In this document: in pieces, positions 1-8,988 of the stretch | Layout of the letters: the number at the start of each line of letters is the position of its first letter | Position numbering within the stretch: the stretch's first letter is position 1 | Notes under the pieces: generated by a model | Told to the model about the DNA's origin: nothing | Databases searched by the model: none | Seen by the model: only the letters and a program-made list of their open reading frames with translations | Position numbers and translations under genes: made by a program | DNA from: Gordonia alkaliphila | GTDB taxonomy: Bacteria > Actinomycetota > Actinomycetes > Mycobacteriales > Mycobacteriaceae | Length of the DNA: 64,000 nt | Direction: 5' to 3' | Assembly: GCF_023017165.1 (NCBI RefSeq) | Contig: NZ_JALKBW010000001.1 | Span: 930,001-994,000 of the forward strand

Positions 1-1
1 G

Positions 2-913
2 GAGGCGCGCACCGGCATGCGCCGCACCCGCGTGGAGCTGGCGTGCAAACAGCTGGCAGTGGACGGCGCCACCGAACGCACCCCCGACGGCTGGGTGCTC
101 ACCGGCGCCCCGTGGACGTACGACGCCGAGCACTACGCCGGCGTCCTCGCCGTGCGCCGCCGCGAGGCCGAGATCATGCGCGCCTACATCGGCGGGCGCG
201 ACTGCCTGATGAAGCTGCTCACGCAGGCGCTCGACGATCCGCTGGCGCAGGACTGCGGCCGCTGCAGCGTGTGCCTCGGCCATCTCACGCCGGGCCTGTC
301 CGCGCAGGTGCCCACCGAGACGCTCGGCATCATCTCCGCCGCGCTGCGCGGTCAGGCGCAGCTGCTGGAGCCGCGCAAGATGTGGCCGGGCGGGGTGTTC
401 GGCAGCCGCGGCCGGATCCCGGCCGGGCAGATGGCCGAGGCCGGCCGGGTGCTGGCCTTCGCGGACGCGCCGCAGTGGACCGACACCCTCGCCGCCGCCC
501 GCCAGTCGGGCGAGGCGGCCGAGACCGCACGGACCGAACTGACCCGCGCCGCCGTCGCGGTGCTGGCCGAGTGGGGTCGCGCCGGGGTCAGGCCCGAACT
601 CATCTGCGCGCTCGACCTGGGGACCGGGCTGGCCACCGACCTGGCGCGTCGTCTCCGCGACATCGGAAAGCGCGCGGACAGCGCCGACTTCCCGGTGACG
701 CCCGGGCCCGGACCGGGCCGCGATGCCAACGGCGCCGCCGACGCGGCCCACTGGCGCGACCGGCTGGGTGCGCCGCCGCAGCTCGACGGCGCGAGCGTGC
801 TGCTGGTGATCGACGAGACGTCGTCGACGTGGCCGATCACCCTGGCCGTCGCCGCCCTGCGCGAGGCCGGCTCGGGTCCGGTGCTCCCGCTGCTGGTGCA
901 CCAGACCGTGTAA
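2..913 (+). CDS. recQ: RecQ-family ATP-dependent DNA helicase, C-terminal part (5' truncated by window)
   Basis: The frame is open from the window edge, so the helicase core lies upstream and about 303 C-terminal residues are seen. The segment contains the RecQ zinc-binding element (GRDCLMKLL, then CGRCSVC) followed by a long tail ending in a phosphoribosyltransferase-like stretch (VLLVIDETSSTWPITLAV). Actinobacterial RecQ-like helicases often carry such a tail. RecQ enzymes are 3'-5' DNA helicases used in recombination and repair of stalled forks. The family call rests on the Cys cluster and tail only, because the Walker motifs are outside the window. Confidence 0.75.
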   Translation, partial: EARTGMRRTRVELACKQLAVDGATERTPDGWVLTGAPWTYDAEHYAGVLAVRRREAEIMRAYIGGRDCLMKLLTQALDDPLAQDCGRCSVCLGHLTPGLSAQVPTETLGIISAALRGQAQLLEPRKMWPGGVFGSRGRIPAGQMAEAGRVLAFADAPQWTDTLAAARQSGEAAETARTELTRAAVAVLAEWGRAGVRPELICALDLGTGLATDLARRLRDIGKRADSADFPVTPGPGPGRDANGAADAAHWRDRLGAPPQLDGASVLLVIDETSSTWPITLAVAALREAGSGPVLPLLVHQTV

Positions 914-972
914 CCGAGTCCCCTGCGGGCAACTCCGTCCGCGCAGGCCCCGCGTACTCGTACGATCAAACG

Positions 973-1593
973 ATGTCGACCATCCTCATCGGAATTCTGG
1001 CGCTCGTGGCCGGAGCACTGTTCTGCTTCTACGGGATCGTGGCCATGCGCGTGGTCATCGCGGCGTGGGGCGCGTTCGTCGGGTTCAACGTGGGCGCCGG
1101 CCTGGTGTCGGCGGTGAGCAACGACGGGTACCTCGGCACCGCGGTCGGCTGGATCGTCGGCATCGTCGTCGCGCTGCTGTTCGCGTTGCTCGCGTACCTG
1201 TACTACGCGGTGGCGATCACCCTGGCGATGGCCTCGATCGGCTTCACCCTCGGCACCGCCGTCATGGTGGCCTTGGGCATCGACTGGAACTGGCTGATCA
1301 TCCTGATCGGCGTCGTCGCCGGTGTGCTGCTGGCCTGGCTGGCGCTGGCCGTCGACCTACCGGCGGTGGTGCTCGTCGTGCTCAGCGCACTCGGCGGCGC
1401 GACCGTCTTCGTCGCCGGGCTGATGTTCCTCACCAACAGTCTGACCACCGCCGAGGTGAGCCGCGGCACCGTGACCGCGACCATCGGCGCGCACTGGTGG
1501 TGGTGGCTGATCTACGCGGCACTCGCGCTGGCCGGGGTCGTCGCGCAGTCGCGCCTGATGGGATCGGGCGACGACGCACGACAGCGGTGGTGA
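973..1593 (+). CDS. Multi-pass membrane protein (DUF4203/TMEM198-like)
   Basis: A 206-residue hydrophobic protein starting MSTILIGILALVAGALF. About seven membrane segments can be read, with a run of tryptophans before the last (AHWWWWLIYAALALAG). Composition and segment spacing resemble the DUF4203 / TMEM198 family of small integral membrane proteins, whose role in bacteria is not established. It starts 59 bases after the helicase gene and may be co-transcribed. The ATG at 973 was chosen because it begins the hydrophobic region; the upstream open frame is arginine-rich antisense-like sequence. Confidence 0.6.
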   Translation: MSTILIGILALVAGALFCFYGIVAMRVVIAAWGAFVGFNVGAGLVSAVSNDGYLGTAVGWIVGIVVALLFALLAYLYYAVAITLAMASIGFTLGTAVMVALGIDWNWLIILIGVVAGVLLAWLALAVDLPAVVLVVLSALGGATVFVAGLMFLTNSLTTAEVSRGTVTATIGAHWWWWLIYAALALAGVVAQSRLMGSGDDARQRW

Positions 1594-1632
1594 GCCGGGG
1601 CCGCGGCCCCGCACACCACCGCTGAGGCGAAA

Positions 1633-2070
1633 CTAGGCGGTCGGCTCGTCGGGCACGTTCTCCTGGTAGCCCATGGCGCGCAGCGAGGCGCGGATGCGGC
1701 GGGCCGACTCGTCGAGGACGGCCGGGTCCGGGTTCTGCTCGGCGGCCCGCAGGTCGAAGAGTTCCTCCGACCAGGCCGGGAACACGTGGATGTGCAGGTG
1801 CGGCACTTCCAGACCGGCGATCAGCAGACCCATCCGCGGCGCGTCGTAGGCCTTCTGAATGGCGCGGCCGACCATCTGCGAGACGCTGGTGAGGTGCGTG
1901 AAGGTGGGGGTGTCGATCTGCTCCCAGTGATCGATCTCCTTGCGCGGCACCACCAGCACGTGGCCGGGCGTCACCGGGTTGATGGTCAGGAAACCGACCG
2001 TCTGGCCGTCCTTCCAGATGAACCGGCCGGGCAGTTCCCCATTGATGATCTGCGTGAAAATCGATGCCAT
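1633..2070 (-). CDS. HIT family protein
   Basis: A 145-residue histidine-triad protein. The HIT motif HLHIHVFP lies near residue 92 and the N-terminal half carries the typical FLTINPVTPGHVLVVPR strand pattern. HIT proteins are nucleotide hydrolases or transferases, usually cleaving AMP-linked substrates, in the cytoplasm. Its length matches bacterial HIT proteins. It lies 9 bases downstream of the sensor kinase gene on the same strand, so it may be the third gene of the two-component operon. The natural substrate cannot be told from sequence. Confidence 0.88.
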   Translation of the reverse strand: MASIFTQIINGELPGRFIWKDGQTVGFLTINPVTPGHVLVVPRKEIDHWEQIDTPTFTHLTSVSQMVGRAIQKAYDAPRMGLLIAGLEVPHLHIHVFPAWSEELFDLRAAEQNPDPAVLDESARRIRASLRAMGYQENVPDEPTA

Positions 2071-2079
2071 GCCTCAACC

Positions 2080-3501
2080 TTAGTCCGGGGCGTCCAGGCG
2101 CGGCAGCATGAACCAGAACCGCGCGCCCTCCCCCGCGACGGACGTCACTCCCACCGTGCCGTGGTGCGCGGCGATCAGGGCCGCGACGATCGACAGACCC
2201 AGTCCGCTGCCGCCCGCACCGCCCGCCCGGTGCCGGGAGGCGTCCCCGCGGTAGAAGCGGTCGAAGACGTGCTCGGCGTCCTGTTCGGACAGGCCCGGAC
2301 CGGCGTCGATCACCTCCACCCGCGCCTGGTCACCGACGGTGGTCACCACCACGCGGATCGGGGTCTGCGACGGTGCGTGCGCCACCGCATTGCCGATCAG
2401 GTTGCGCACCACCTGGGTGAGCCGCGCCGCGTCGGCCTCCACCACCGGCCCGCTGTCCGCGCTCTGGTGTTCCACGACGATCTCGCGGCCGTCCGCGGCC
2501 ACCCGGGCGGCGGCCACCGCGTCGTCGATGAGCACCGGCAACTCCACCGGGGCCATCGCCAGCGGCCGCTGCGCATCCAGGTGCGCCAGCATCAGCAGGT
2601 CTTCCACCAGCAGGCTCATCCGGTCGGCCTCGGCGGACAGTCGGGCGATGCCGTCGGCCGGGTCCGGGGTCATCCCGTTGCGGATGAGGTCGGCGAAGCC
2701 CTTGATCGAGGTGAGCGGCGTCCGCAGCTCGTGCGAGGCGTCGGCGACGAAGCGGCGCATGCGTTCCTCCGAGGCCCGCGCCTGCTGCTCGGAGGCCTCG
2801 GTGGCGTCGAAGGCCTGCTGGATCTGGCCGAGCATGGTGTTCAGCGAGGTCGCCAGGCTGTCCACCTCGGTGCCGGGCGCCATCTCGGGAATGCGCTGGT
2901 GCAGGTCGCCGGCGGCGATCGCGTGCGCCGTCTCCTCCACCCGGCGCAGCGGCCGCAGCGCCGACCGGACCAGCAGATACCCGGCCGCGCCGACCACCGC
3001 GACCACCACGGCACCGATCCCCAGCTGCAGCCACACCAGGCGGCTGAGGGTGCGGTCGAGGTCGCGCAGCGGCGTGGCCACCACCACCGTGGCGGTGCCA
3101 GACGTCCGCTGGATCACCCGCCACTGCGGCCCCTTGCCCGTCGAATCGACGGTGGTGGGTCCCACGTCGCCGGCGGGCAGCCCGGACAGCTCCGGCGACC
3201 ACCCGTAATCGCTGGTGATCGAGGTGCCGTACGGGGCGTCGGACACCTGGACGTAGTAGTTCGACGGCGGGCGCCGGGGCCCCGGACCGCCGTGGGGTCC
3301 GCCCTCGAAGCCCCCGCGCCCGGGCCGCGCCCAGGTGTCGGTGGCCTCGGTGAGGCCGGTGTCGATGCGGTTGAGCAGGTCGTCGTGCATCGCCGAGGTG
3401 ACCGCGACGCCCGAGGCCAGCAGGCCCAGGATCACCAGGGCCAGGGTCGACAGGACCAGCGAGATCCGAAGCGGCACACCGCGTCTGGGCCGAAGTCGCA
3501 T
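2080..3501 (-). CDS. Sensor histidine kinase (PhoR/TcrY-like)
   Basis: A 473-residue membrane sensor kinase. Residues 12-36 form a first membrane helix, 37-155 an extracytoplasmic region rich in Gly/Pro, and about 158-178 a second helix. A HAMP linker follows, then the HisKA box FVADASHELRTPL with phospho-accepting His257, and an HATPase domain with NLIGNAVAHAP, DAGPGLS and GGSGLGLSI. The N-terminal layout (PLRISLVLSTLALVILGLLASGVAVTS) is very like mycobacterial PhoR. One base separates it from the response regulator upstream, so they are one operon. Stimulus unknown. Confidence 0.88.
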   Translation of the reverse strand: MRLRPRRGVPLRISLVLSTLALVILGLLASGVAVTSAMHDDLLNRIDTGLTEATDTWARPGRGGFEGGPHGGPGPRRPPSNYYVQVSDAPYGTSITSDYGWSPELSGLPAGDVGPTTVDSTGKGPQWRVIQRTSGTATVVVATPLRDLDRTLSRLVWLQLGIGAVVVAVVGAAGYLLVRSALRPLRRVEETAHAIAAGDLHQRIPEMAPGTEVDSLATSLNTMLGQIQQAFDATEASEQQARASEERMRRFVADASHELRTPLTSIKGFADLIRNGMTPDPADGIARLSAEADRMSLLVEDLLMLAHLDAQRPLAMAPVELPVLIDDAVAAARVAADGREIVVEHQSADSGPVVEADAARLTQVVRNLIGNAVAHAPSQTPIRVVVTTVGDQARVEVIDAGPGLSEQDAEHVFDRFYRGDASRHRAGGAGGSGLGLSIVAALIAAHHGTVGVTSVAGEGARFWFMLPRLDAPD

Positions 3502-3502
3502 G

Positions 3503-4216
3503 TCAGCCCCGCGGCTCGCGCATCACGTAGCCGACGCCGCGCAGCGTGTGGATCAACGGCTTGTCGCCGGTGTCGATCTTGCGCCGCAGGTATGAGACGT
3601 ACGACTCCACCACGTTCACGTCGCCGCCGAAGTCGTACTTCCACACGTGTTCGAGGATCTTCGGCTTGGACAGCACCGTCCCGGCGTTCACCATGAAGTA
3701 GCGCAACAGCGTGAACTCGGTGGGCGACAGCGACACCGGCACACCGGCTTTGAACACCTCGTGGGTCTGGTCGTCGAGCTCCAGGTCGGCGAACCGGACG
3801 CGCGAGGGCTCCGCCTCGCCGTCGCCGAAACCGCTGCGCCGCAACAGCACCTGCAGCCGTGCGATCACTTCTTCCAGACTGAACGGCTTGGTCACATAGT
3901 CGTCGCCGCCGATGGTCAGGCCGGTCACCTTATCCTGCACCGAGTCTCGCGCGGACAGGAACAGGGCGGGGGCGTCGATCCCGTCGGCCCGCAGCCGCCG
4001 GAGCACGCCGAAGCCGTCCATGCCGGGCATCATCACGTCCAGAATCACCACGTCCGGGCGCACCGACCGCGCGAGGTCGATCGCGTTGGGCCCGTCCACC
4101 GCGGTGGTCACGTCGTAGCCCTGGAACTTGAGCGAGACCGACAGCAGTTCGCGGATGTTCTCCTCGTCGTCGACCACGAGCACCTTCGCTGGACGGTCGG
4201 GAGCAGCGGTAGACAT
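3503..4216 (-). CDS. OmpR-family response regulator (PhoP/TcrX-like)
   Basis: A 237-residue response regulator with an N-terminal receiver (VDDEENIRELL, phospho-accepting Asp60 in VVILDVMMPGMDGFG, conserved KPFSLEE) and a C-terminal winged-helix DNA-binding domain (LSPTEFTLLRYF, VVESYVSYLRRKI, HTLRGVGYVMREPRG). The recognition region is close to mycobacterial PhoP and TcrX, so a role in envelope or stress gene control is likely. Which of the two it matches by orthology is not decided here. It is the first gene of the operon with the histidine kinase. Confidence 0.9.
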   Translation of the reverse strand: MSTAAPDRPAKVLVVDDEENIRELLSVSLKFQGYDVTTAVDGPNAIDLARSVRPDVVILDVMMPGMDGFGVLRRLRADGIDAPALFLSARDSVQDKVTGLTIGGDDYVTKPFSLEEVIARLQVLLRRSGFGDGEAEPSRVRFADLELDDQTHEVFKAGVPVSLSPTEFTLLRYFMVNAGTVLSKPKILEHVWKYDFGGDVNVVESYVSYLRRKIDTGDKPLIHTLRGVGYVMREPRG

Positions 4217-4268
4217 GTGCCCATTCTGTACCGCGGCGCTGGCCGATACCTGCCGGATTCCTGTCAGG

Positions 4269-5434
4269 TCACTGTGAGTCGCGGTGTCGCCGCATCAGCG
4301 GCGACGGGAAGCCTGCCACCGGCCGCTGGTCCCCGAGCCACTCGGCGAGTTCGTCGGCGCGCGCCCGCAGCGCCCGCTGCGCCGACGCCGGGACGTCCTC
4401 CAGCAGCAGGATCTCGATGTCCGGGCCGTCCGGCCGCTGCATCCAGCCGCCCACGATGCGCCCGTCCCACCAGGCCGTCTGACCGCCGTTGCCGGTGCTG
4501 TCGAACAGGTCCGCGGCATGCGCCCCGAGGTAGAAGTCGCGCTGCTTGTAACCCATCGTGGTGGGATCGAGCGCGGGCAGCAGCAGCGCCCGCGGGGGCA
4601 CCTCGTCCAGGTCGGCCAGATCGTCGGGCAGCAGGTACCCCACGTCGCCGGACTCGAGGTCCACCTCGAGTCCCTCGAGCTCGGCCAGCGCCTTGCGGAC
4701 CGCGGTCTTGGTGGAACCCAGCCACCACACCAGATCGGTCTCGGTACCGGGCCCGTAGGCATGCAGCCAGCGGCGCACCAGTTCGACGTGCCCGCGGTGG
4801 GCGTCCAGGGGCTCCAGTTCGGCGCCGAGCCACGAGGCCATCGACGTCCACGTGTTGCGCGCATGATGCCAGGGCGCGGTGCTCACCCCGCGCACCACGT
4901 CGCCGCGCGCGGTCAGCAGGTTCACCACGCGCGGCAGGAGCGGCGACGGTCCCCCGTACGACTTGCCGGGCGAGACCTGCACCGACATGTCGAACTCCGC
5001 GAGCGCACCCCGCAGCTCCGGAGTGCTCAGGCCCCGGTCGGTGAGGGCCTCGACCACCGCGTCGCAGGCCGCATCGATCCAGCCCTCGGGATCGGGAAAG
5101 TCGTTGCGCCGCATGTCGCGCAGCAGATTGGTGCGTTCGGAGGCGGCCACCCGCGCACCCACGGCGCCGACGGCCGCGTCATCACGAACAGCGTCCGGCG
5201 CATCACCAGGTGCTTGACCAGCGACCGGTCCTCGTACAGCGCGGCCTCGAGGCGTTCCGGGCGCATGCTCGCCTCGCGCGCCCACGCCGACAGGTGCACG
5301 GTGGACGGTGTGGTCGCGTGCAGCCCGACGATGGCGTCGGCCAGCTGTTCCGGCGAGGCTCCCGTGTCCCCGGCGAGGAGTTGCCGGTGCTGCAGGCGCG
5401 CGCGACGCTGGGCGTCAGAGACGAACGGCCGCAA
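4269..5434 (-). pseudogene. Winged-helix DNA-binding domain protein (HTH_42 / YcaQ-like), frameshifted
   Basis: Two overlapping frames join into one protein of about 388 residues. The N-terminal part (from ATG at 5434, MRPFVSDAQRRARLQ through LVKHLVMRRTLFVMTR) is in one frame. The rest (AVGAVGARVAASERTNLL to the end at 4269, including DLVWWLGSTKTAVRKALAEL) is in the next. The break lies at about 5170-5178 and is repaired by adding one G to a GG run on the coding strand. The family holds winged-helix proteins related to the interstrand-crosslink glycosylase YcaQ/AlkX. The gene is either a recent pseudogene or a sequence error. The start overlaps the RidA gene by 20 bases. Confidence 0.72.
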
Positions 5435-5816
5435 CGGCTTGCACCTCCACCAGTTGGCCCGGGTAGGGCAACACCGTCACCCCCACCACGATCGCCGGGG
5501 GCGTCGCCGGCCACCACCGATCGACGATCTGCCAGACCCGACCGAGCAGCTCGCGGCGGTCGCTGGCCACGTACACGGTCAGCGACGCGACCGTCTCGGC
5601 GGCGGCGCCGCCGGCGGCGAGCACGGCGTCCAGCTGCGCCAGGGCGCACCGCGTCTGGGCCTCGGCGTCGTCGGGCGCGACGAGCTCACCGGCGTCGTCG
5701 AGGGGCGAGACGCCCGCCGTGAACAGGGTGGCGCCGACGTCGACCACCGCGCCGTGGACGAACCCGCCGTCGTGCAGGGGCGCGGCCCGAAACGGGCGGA
5801 CCCCGGGCCCGCTCAC
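5415..5816 (-). CDS. RidA family protein (YjgF/YER057c/UK114)
   Basis: A 133-residue single-domain protein with the RidA pattern: a GVSPLDDAGELV segment near residue 34, a C-terminal strand GVTVLPYPGQLVEVQAVAAV, and the length typical of the family. RidA proteins deaminate reactive enamine/imine intermediates, or belong to uncharacterised Rid subgroups. The usual catalytic Arg of archetypal RidA is not clear here (YPGQLVEVQA), so an Rid-subfamily role is as likely as canonical deaminase activity. It overlaps the carboxylesterase stop by 4 bases and the winged-helix gene start by 20, suggesting one leftward operon. Confidence 0.78.
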   Translation of the reverse strand: MSGPGVRPFRAAPLHDGGFVHGAVVDVGATLFTAGVSPLDDAGELVAPDDAEAQTRCALAQLDAVLAAGGAAAETVASLTVYVASDRRELLGRVWQIVDRWWPATPPAIVVGVTVLPYPGQLVEVQAVAAVRL

Positions 5817-7381
5817 CGGAAGCTCAGCACTTCATCGCCCCAGGCGCGCAACAGGTTTCGGTCCAGGCTGGTGACCGCGGTGTCGGTGGCCCCGATCAGC
5901 AGCGAGTGCTGGTCGGCGGGGTCGTACGGCTGCCATCGGGCCGTCGAATCCGCCGCGGTCGGGTTCCCGGTGGCCGCGAAGGCCAGCCAGCGCTGCTGCA
6001 TGCGAGTGGTCACGGCGAGGCCGGTCTTGCGGCCGCCGAGCCGATAGCTGATGTCGGCCTTGCTGGAGGCCGGGTTGCCCCAGACGTACGGCAGTTCGGT
6101 GGCGTGGGTGGCGCCGATGCCCAGCGCCCGGAAAAGCGGTGTGGCCCAGTCGTATCGGTACAGGTAGACGGGGGCGCGATGGCTGTGCGCCTCGGCGATC
6201 CAGACCGCGGGCATGCGGAAGGCGAGGTCGCGGGAGACGCCCATCGACCGGGCACTGCTCTTCTCCGGGTCGCGCACGCGCCCCGGGTACGCCTCGGCGA
6301 CGACGTCGTCGGCGGGGATCGCCAGTTCCGGCCGCTCCTGCGCGATCAGCTCGAACATGGCGTCCACCTGCGCCCCGGTCACCGGCATCAGCGGCGTCTT
6401 CATCCATTTGAACAGCGAGGTCTCGTCGCGGTTGGTGCCGATCAGCAGCGGGACGTCCAGGGCCCGGCCCTCGCGGATCGCCTGCAGCGGATGCTCGGGC
6501 ACCAGGTCGCCGTCGACCACCGGCGTGTAGGCGATGGTGCCCGCGTAACGGACCGGCACCTCGTTGAACACCCGGACGCTGGCGTCCACGAGGGCCTGCA
6601 CCGGGAGTTCACGCAGCTGCGCGGGGGTGACGTCGGCCGGGGCACCCAGCTCGGTGAGCAGCATGTCGGTGTGCCGAAGCCCGCGCTCGAGGTGATAGAC
6701 GCTGGTGGCCGGGGAACTCTGCGAGATGGCCCGCGCGAACAGCCCCTCGGCCGCGGGCACCGCGAGCAGCGTCGTCACCAGTCCGCCGCCGGCGGACTCG
6801 CCGAAGACCGTCACCTGCTCGGGGTCGCCGCCGAAGCGTTCGATGTTCGCGCGCACCCACCGGAGCGCCTGCAGCACGTCGGACAGGCCGCAGTTGCTGT
6901 CGCCGATCTCCTCGCCCCACTCGGCGAAGCCCAGCGCACCCATCCGGTAGTTGAGGGTGACCACCAGCGCGGGCTGGTCCTCGCGCACCGAGGCCCGCAC
7001 CAGCGCCGCGCCGTCGTACAGCGGCTGACTGCCGGAGCCGCAGATGTACGCCCCGCCGTGCAGCCAGACGAGCACCGGCCGCCGTGCCTGGCCGACGGCG
7101 GCTCCGGCCGGGGCCCAGATGTTCAGGTACAGGCAGTCCTCGTCCTGGGAAGCGCCCGCGCCGAGGTCGATCACCGGCATCACCGGTTGCGGGCAGACGT
7201 CCCCGAACGAGGTGGCCGCGCGCACCGTCGTCCACGGCTGCGGGTCCCGGGCGCGACGCCAGCGCAGCTCGCCCACCGGCGCCTGCGCGTAGGGGATGCC
7301 GCGCCAGACGTGGACGTCGTCGTCGGCGACTCCCCGCAGGGGACCGAAGGTGGTTTCGACGGTCACTTCCTCGATGCTCAC
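5813..7381 (-). CDS. Type-B carboxylesterase/lipase family protein
   Basis: About 522 residues with the type-B carboxylesterase signature: EDCLYLNIW, an oxyanion region PVLVWLHGGAYICGSG, and the nucleophile elbow FGESAGGGL. A HATELPYVWG stretch supplies the likely catalytic His. These enzymes hydrolyse carboxyl esters of xenobiotics or lipids; no signal peptide is seen, so it is probably cytoplasmic. The GTG at 7381 (VSIEEVTVETTFGPLRG) was chosen because family similarity begins there. The frame stays open to an ATG at 7510, but that reaches into the insertion sequence beginning at 7497. An alternative GTG is at 7387. Confidence 0.87.
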   Translation of the reverse strand: MSIEEVTVETTFGPLRGVADDDVHVWRGIPYAQAPVGELRWRRARDPQPWTTVRAATSFGDVCPQPVMPVIDLGAGASQDEDCLYLNIWAPAGAAVGQARRPVLVWLHGGAYICGSGSQPLYDGAALVRASVREDQPALVVTLNYRMGALGFAEWGEEIGDSNCGLSDVLQALRWVRANIERFGGDPEQVTVFGESAGGGLVTTLLAVPAAEGLFARAISQSSPATSVYHLERGLRHTDMLLTELGAPADVTPAQLRELPVQALVDASVRVFNEVPVRYAGTIAYTPVVDGDLVPEHPLQAIREGRALDVPLLIGTNRDETSLFKWMKTPLMPVTGAQVDAMFELIAQERPELAIPADDVVAEAYPGRVRDPEKSSARSMGVSRDLAFRMPAVWIAEAHSHRAPVYLYRYDWATPLFRALGIGATHATELPYVWGNPASSKADISYRLGGRKTGLAVTTRMQQRWLAFAATGNPTAADSTARWQPYDPADQHSLLIGATDTAVTSLDRNLLRAWGDEVLSFR

Positions 7382-7488
7382 CTGCACCAGTGTGCCGGAT
7401 GAGGGCCGTCGACGACGGTGGGATGACACCCGCCACAGTCCGCGTCCGCCGACGAGAAGATCACGGACGCGCCGCACGGAAAAGCCGC

Positions 7489-7496
7489 ATTTCAGG
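7489..7496. repeat. 8-bp target-site duplication, left copy
   Basis: ATTTCAGG lies directly outside the left end of the insertion sequence. The identical octamer follows the right end at 8932-8939. Confidence 0.92.
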
Positions 7497-8931
7497 GGCT
7501 CTCCTGACACATGTGTGGGTGGGGTGAGCGCGTCTGAGTAGGCGCACGCCGTTGTCCTGCATAGGTTCTGAACTGTCGAGGAAACAGAAACCTGTGGTCA
7601 GGAGAACGGCGTGCGTGATGTCAGCTTATGGCGGAATCTGCTCGGAATCGAGAAGACCGTGCTGGAGCGGGTCGTATTCGACGAGGACGCGCAGGTGCTG
7701 GTGGCCCATGTGCGGCCCGTCGCGCGCCAACGTGGCCGGTGCGGGAGGTGCCGGCGGCGCAGTCCCCAATATGATGGCGGGCCGGGGCGGCGGCGCTGGC
7801 GGGCGCTGGACCTGGGCACGATTCGTGCCGAGCTCGAGGCCGATACGCCTCGGTGCGGTGCCGCGAGCATGGGGTGGTGGTCGCCGCGGTGCCGTGGGCC
7901 CGCCATGACGCGGGCCACACCTATGCCTTCGACGATCAGGTCGCGTGGTTGGCGACCCAGGCCTCGAAGTCCACAGTGACTGAGTTGATGCGCATCGCCT
8001 GGCGCACCGTCGGATCGATCATCGACCGCGTCTGGGAGGACATCGACGCCCAGCACGACCGGTTCGATGGGCTGCGGCGTATCGGGATCGACGAGATCAG
8101 CTACAAGAAGGGCCACAAGTACCTCATGGTCGTCGTCGATCACGACCGGCGTCGGCTGGTGTGGGCCGCTCCGGGGCGTACCAGCGCCACCGTGCATGAG
8201 TTCTTCGACCTGCTCGGTGAGCAGCGGTGCGCGCTGATCACCCACGTCAGCGCCGATGGGGCCGACTTCATCGACACCGTCGTGACTGATCGGTGTCCGG
8301 CCGCAGTGCGGGTGGCCGATCCGTTCCACATCGTCGCCTGGGCCACTGACGCCCTCGATGAGGTCCGCCGCCAGGGGTGGAACGATGCCCGTAAACAGGC
8401 CCGGGCCGAGCCGAAACGGGGCCGTGGACGCCCACGGTCCGACGCCCCACCTAGGCCGGCCAGCGACCGTGCCAAGGCACTCAAAGGCGCCCGGTACTCG
8501 CTGTGGAAGAACCCCGAGAACCTCACCGCCAATCAGCAGGCCAAGCTCGCCTGGATCGCCAGGACCGACCCGAGGCTGCATCGCGCCTACCTGCTCAAGG
8601 AAGGTCTGCGGGTGGTATTTGCGCTGCCCCATGACGCGGCCGCTGAAGCCCTGGACCGCTGGATCAGTTGGGCTCGTCGCTGCCGGATCCCCGCGTTCGT
8701 GAAACTCCAAAAACGCATCGCCAAACACCGCGACCGGATCCTCGCCGCGATCGAGCATCGACTATCCAACGGCCTGATCGAGTCGACCAACACCAAGATC
8801 CGACTGATCACCCGGATGGCCTACGGCTTCAAGTCCGCCGAAGCCCTCATCGCCATGGCCATGCTCAGTCTCGGCGGTCACCGGCCCGTGCTTCCAGGCC
8901 GCAAATGACCCACAGATCAGTCAGGAGAGCC
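7497..8931 (+). mobile_element. ISL3-family insertion sequence, complete ends, 1,435 bp
   Basis: The element starts with GGCTCTCCTGAC and ends with the reverse complement of the same 12 bases. Over 24 positions the two ends agree at 21. An exact 8-bp direct duplication flanks it, the size made by ISL3-family transposases. It carries a single transposase gene that fills almost all of it, broken by one frameshift. It sits between the carboxylesterase and the secreted-protein gene at 8989, in what was their divergent promoter region. The intact ends and identical duplications suggest a recent insertion. Confidence 0.93.
7611..8908 (+). pseudogene. ISL3-family transposase, single frameshift
   Basis: The N-terminal part (from GTG at 7611, VRDVSLWRNLLGIEKTV) contains the zinc-finger region GRCGRCRRRSP and runs in one frame to about 7853. 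The main DDE transposase domain continues one frame back (VRCREHGVVVAAVPWARH to the end at 8908), with RIGIDEISYKKGH, THVSADGADFID, VADPFHIVAWA and the C-terminal GLIESTNTKIRLITRMAYGF. Adding one G to the GG at 7852-7853 restores a 432-residue protein. No slippery heptamer is visible, so programmed frameshifting is unlikely. The element is either immobile without help or misread here. Confidence 0.88.
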
Positions 8932-8939
8932 ATTTCAGG
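8932..8939. repeat. 8-bp target-site duplication, right copy
   Basis: ATTTCAGG directly follows the right end of the insertion sequence and is identical to the left copy at 7489-7496. Confidence 0.92.
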
Positions 8940-8949
8940 GCTCAATAAT

Positions 8950-8964
8950 CCCGCACGCTGCGGG
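8950..8964 (+). terminator. Small GC hairpin with T-rich tail in the leader of the 8989 gene
   Basis: CCCGCA-CGC-TGCGGG forms a 6-bp stem with a 3-base loop and is followed by TTTGCTTG. It lies outside the insertion sequence and 25 bases before the ATG at 8989. It could be a weak terminator or attenuator limiting entry of transcription, including read-through from the IS, into the secreted-protein operon. Confidence 0.4.
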
Positions 8965-8988
8965 TTTGCTTGTCCGGAAAGGACTTCC

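Noticed and set aside
1786..3696. A 636-codon plus-strand open frame opposite the histidine kinase
   Set aside because: It mirrors the kinase and regulator genes on the minus strand, which have clear motifs. The composition (His/Arg/Gly) is that of a shadow frame.
7382..7510. Longer N-terminus of the carboxylesterase from an ATG at 7510
   Set aside because: It would begin inside the inserted IS element, and family similarity starts only at 7381.
7845..7860. Programmed ribosomal frameshift in the transposase
   Set aside because: No slippery heptamer or downstream pseudoknot-like structure was seen; a simple missing G explains the break.
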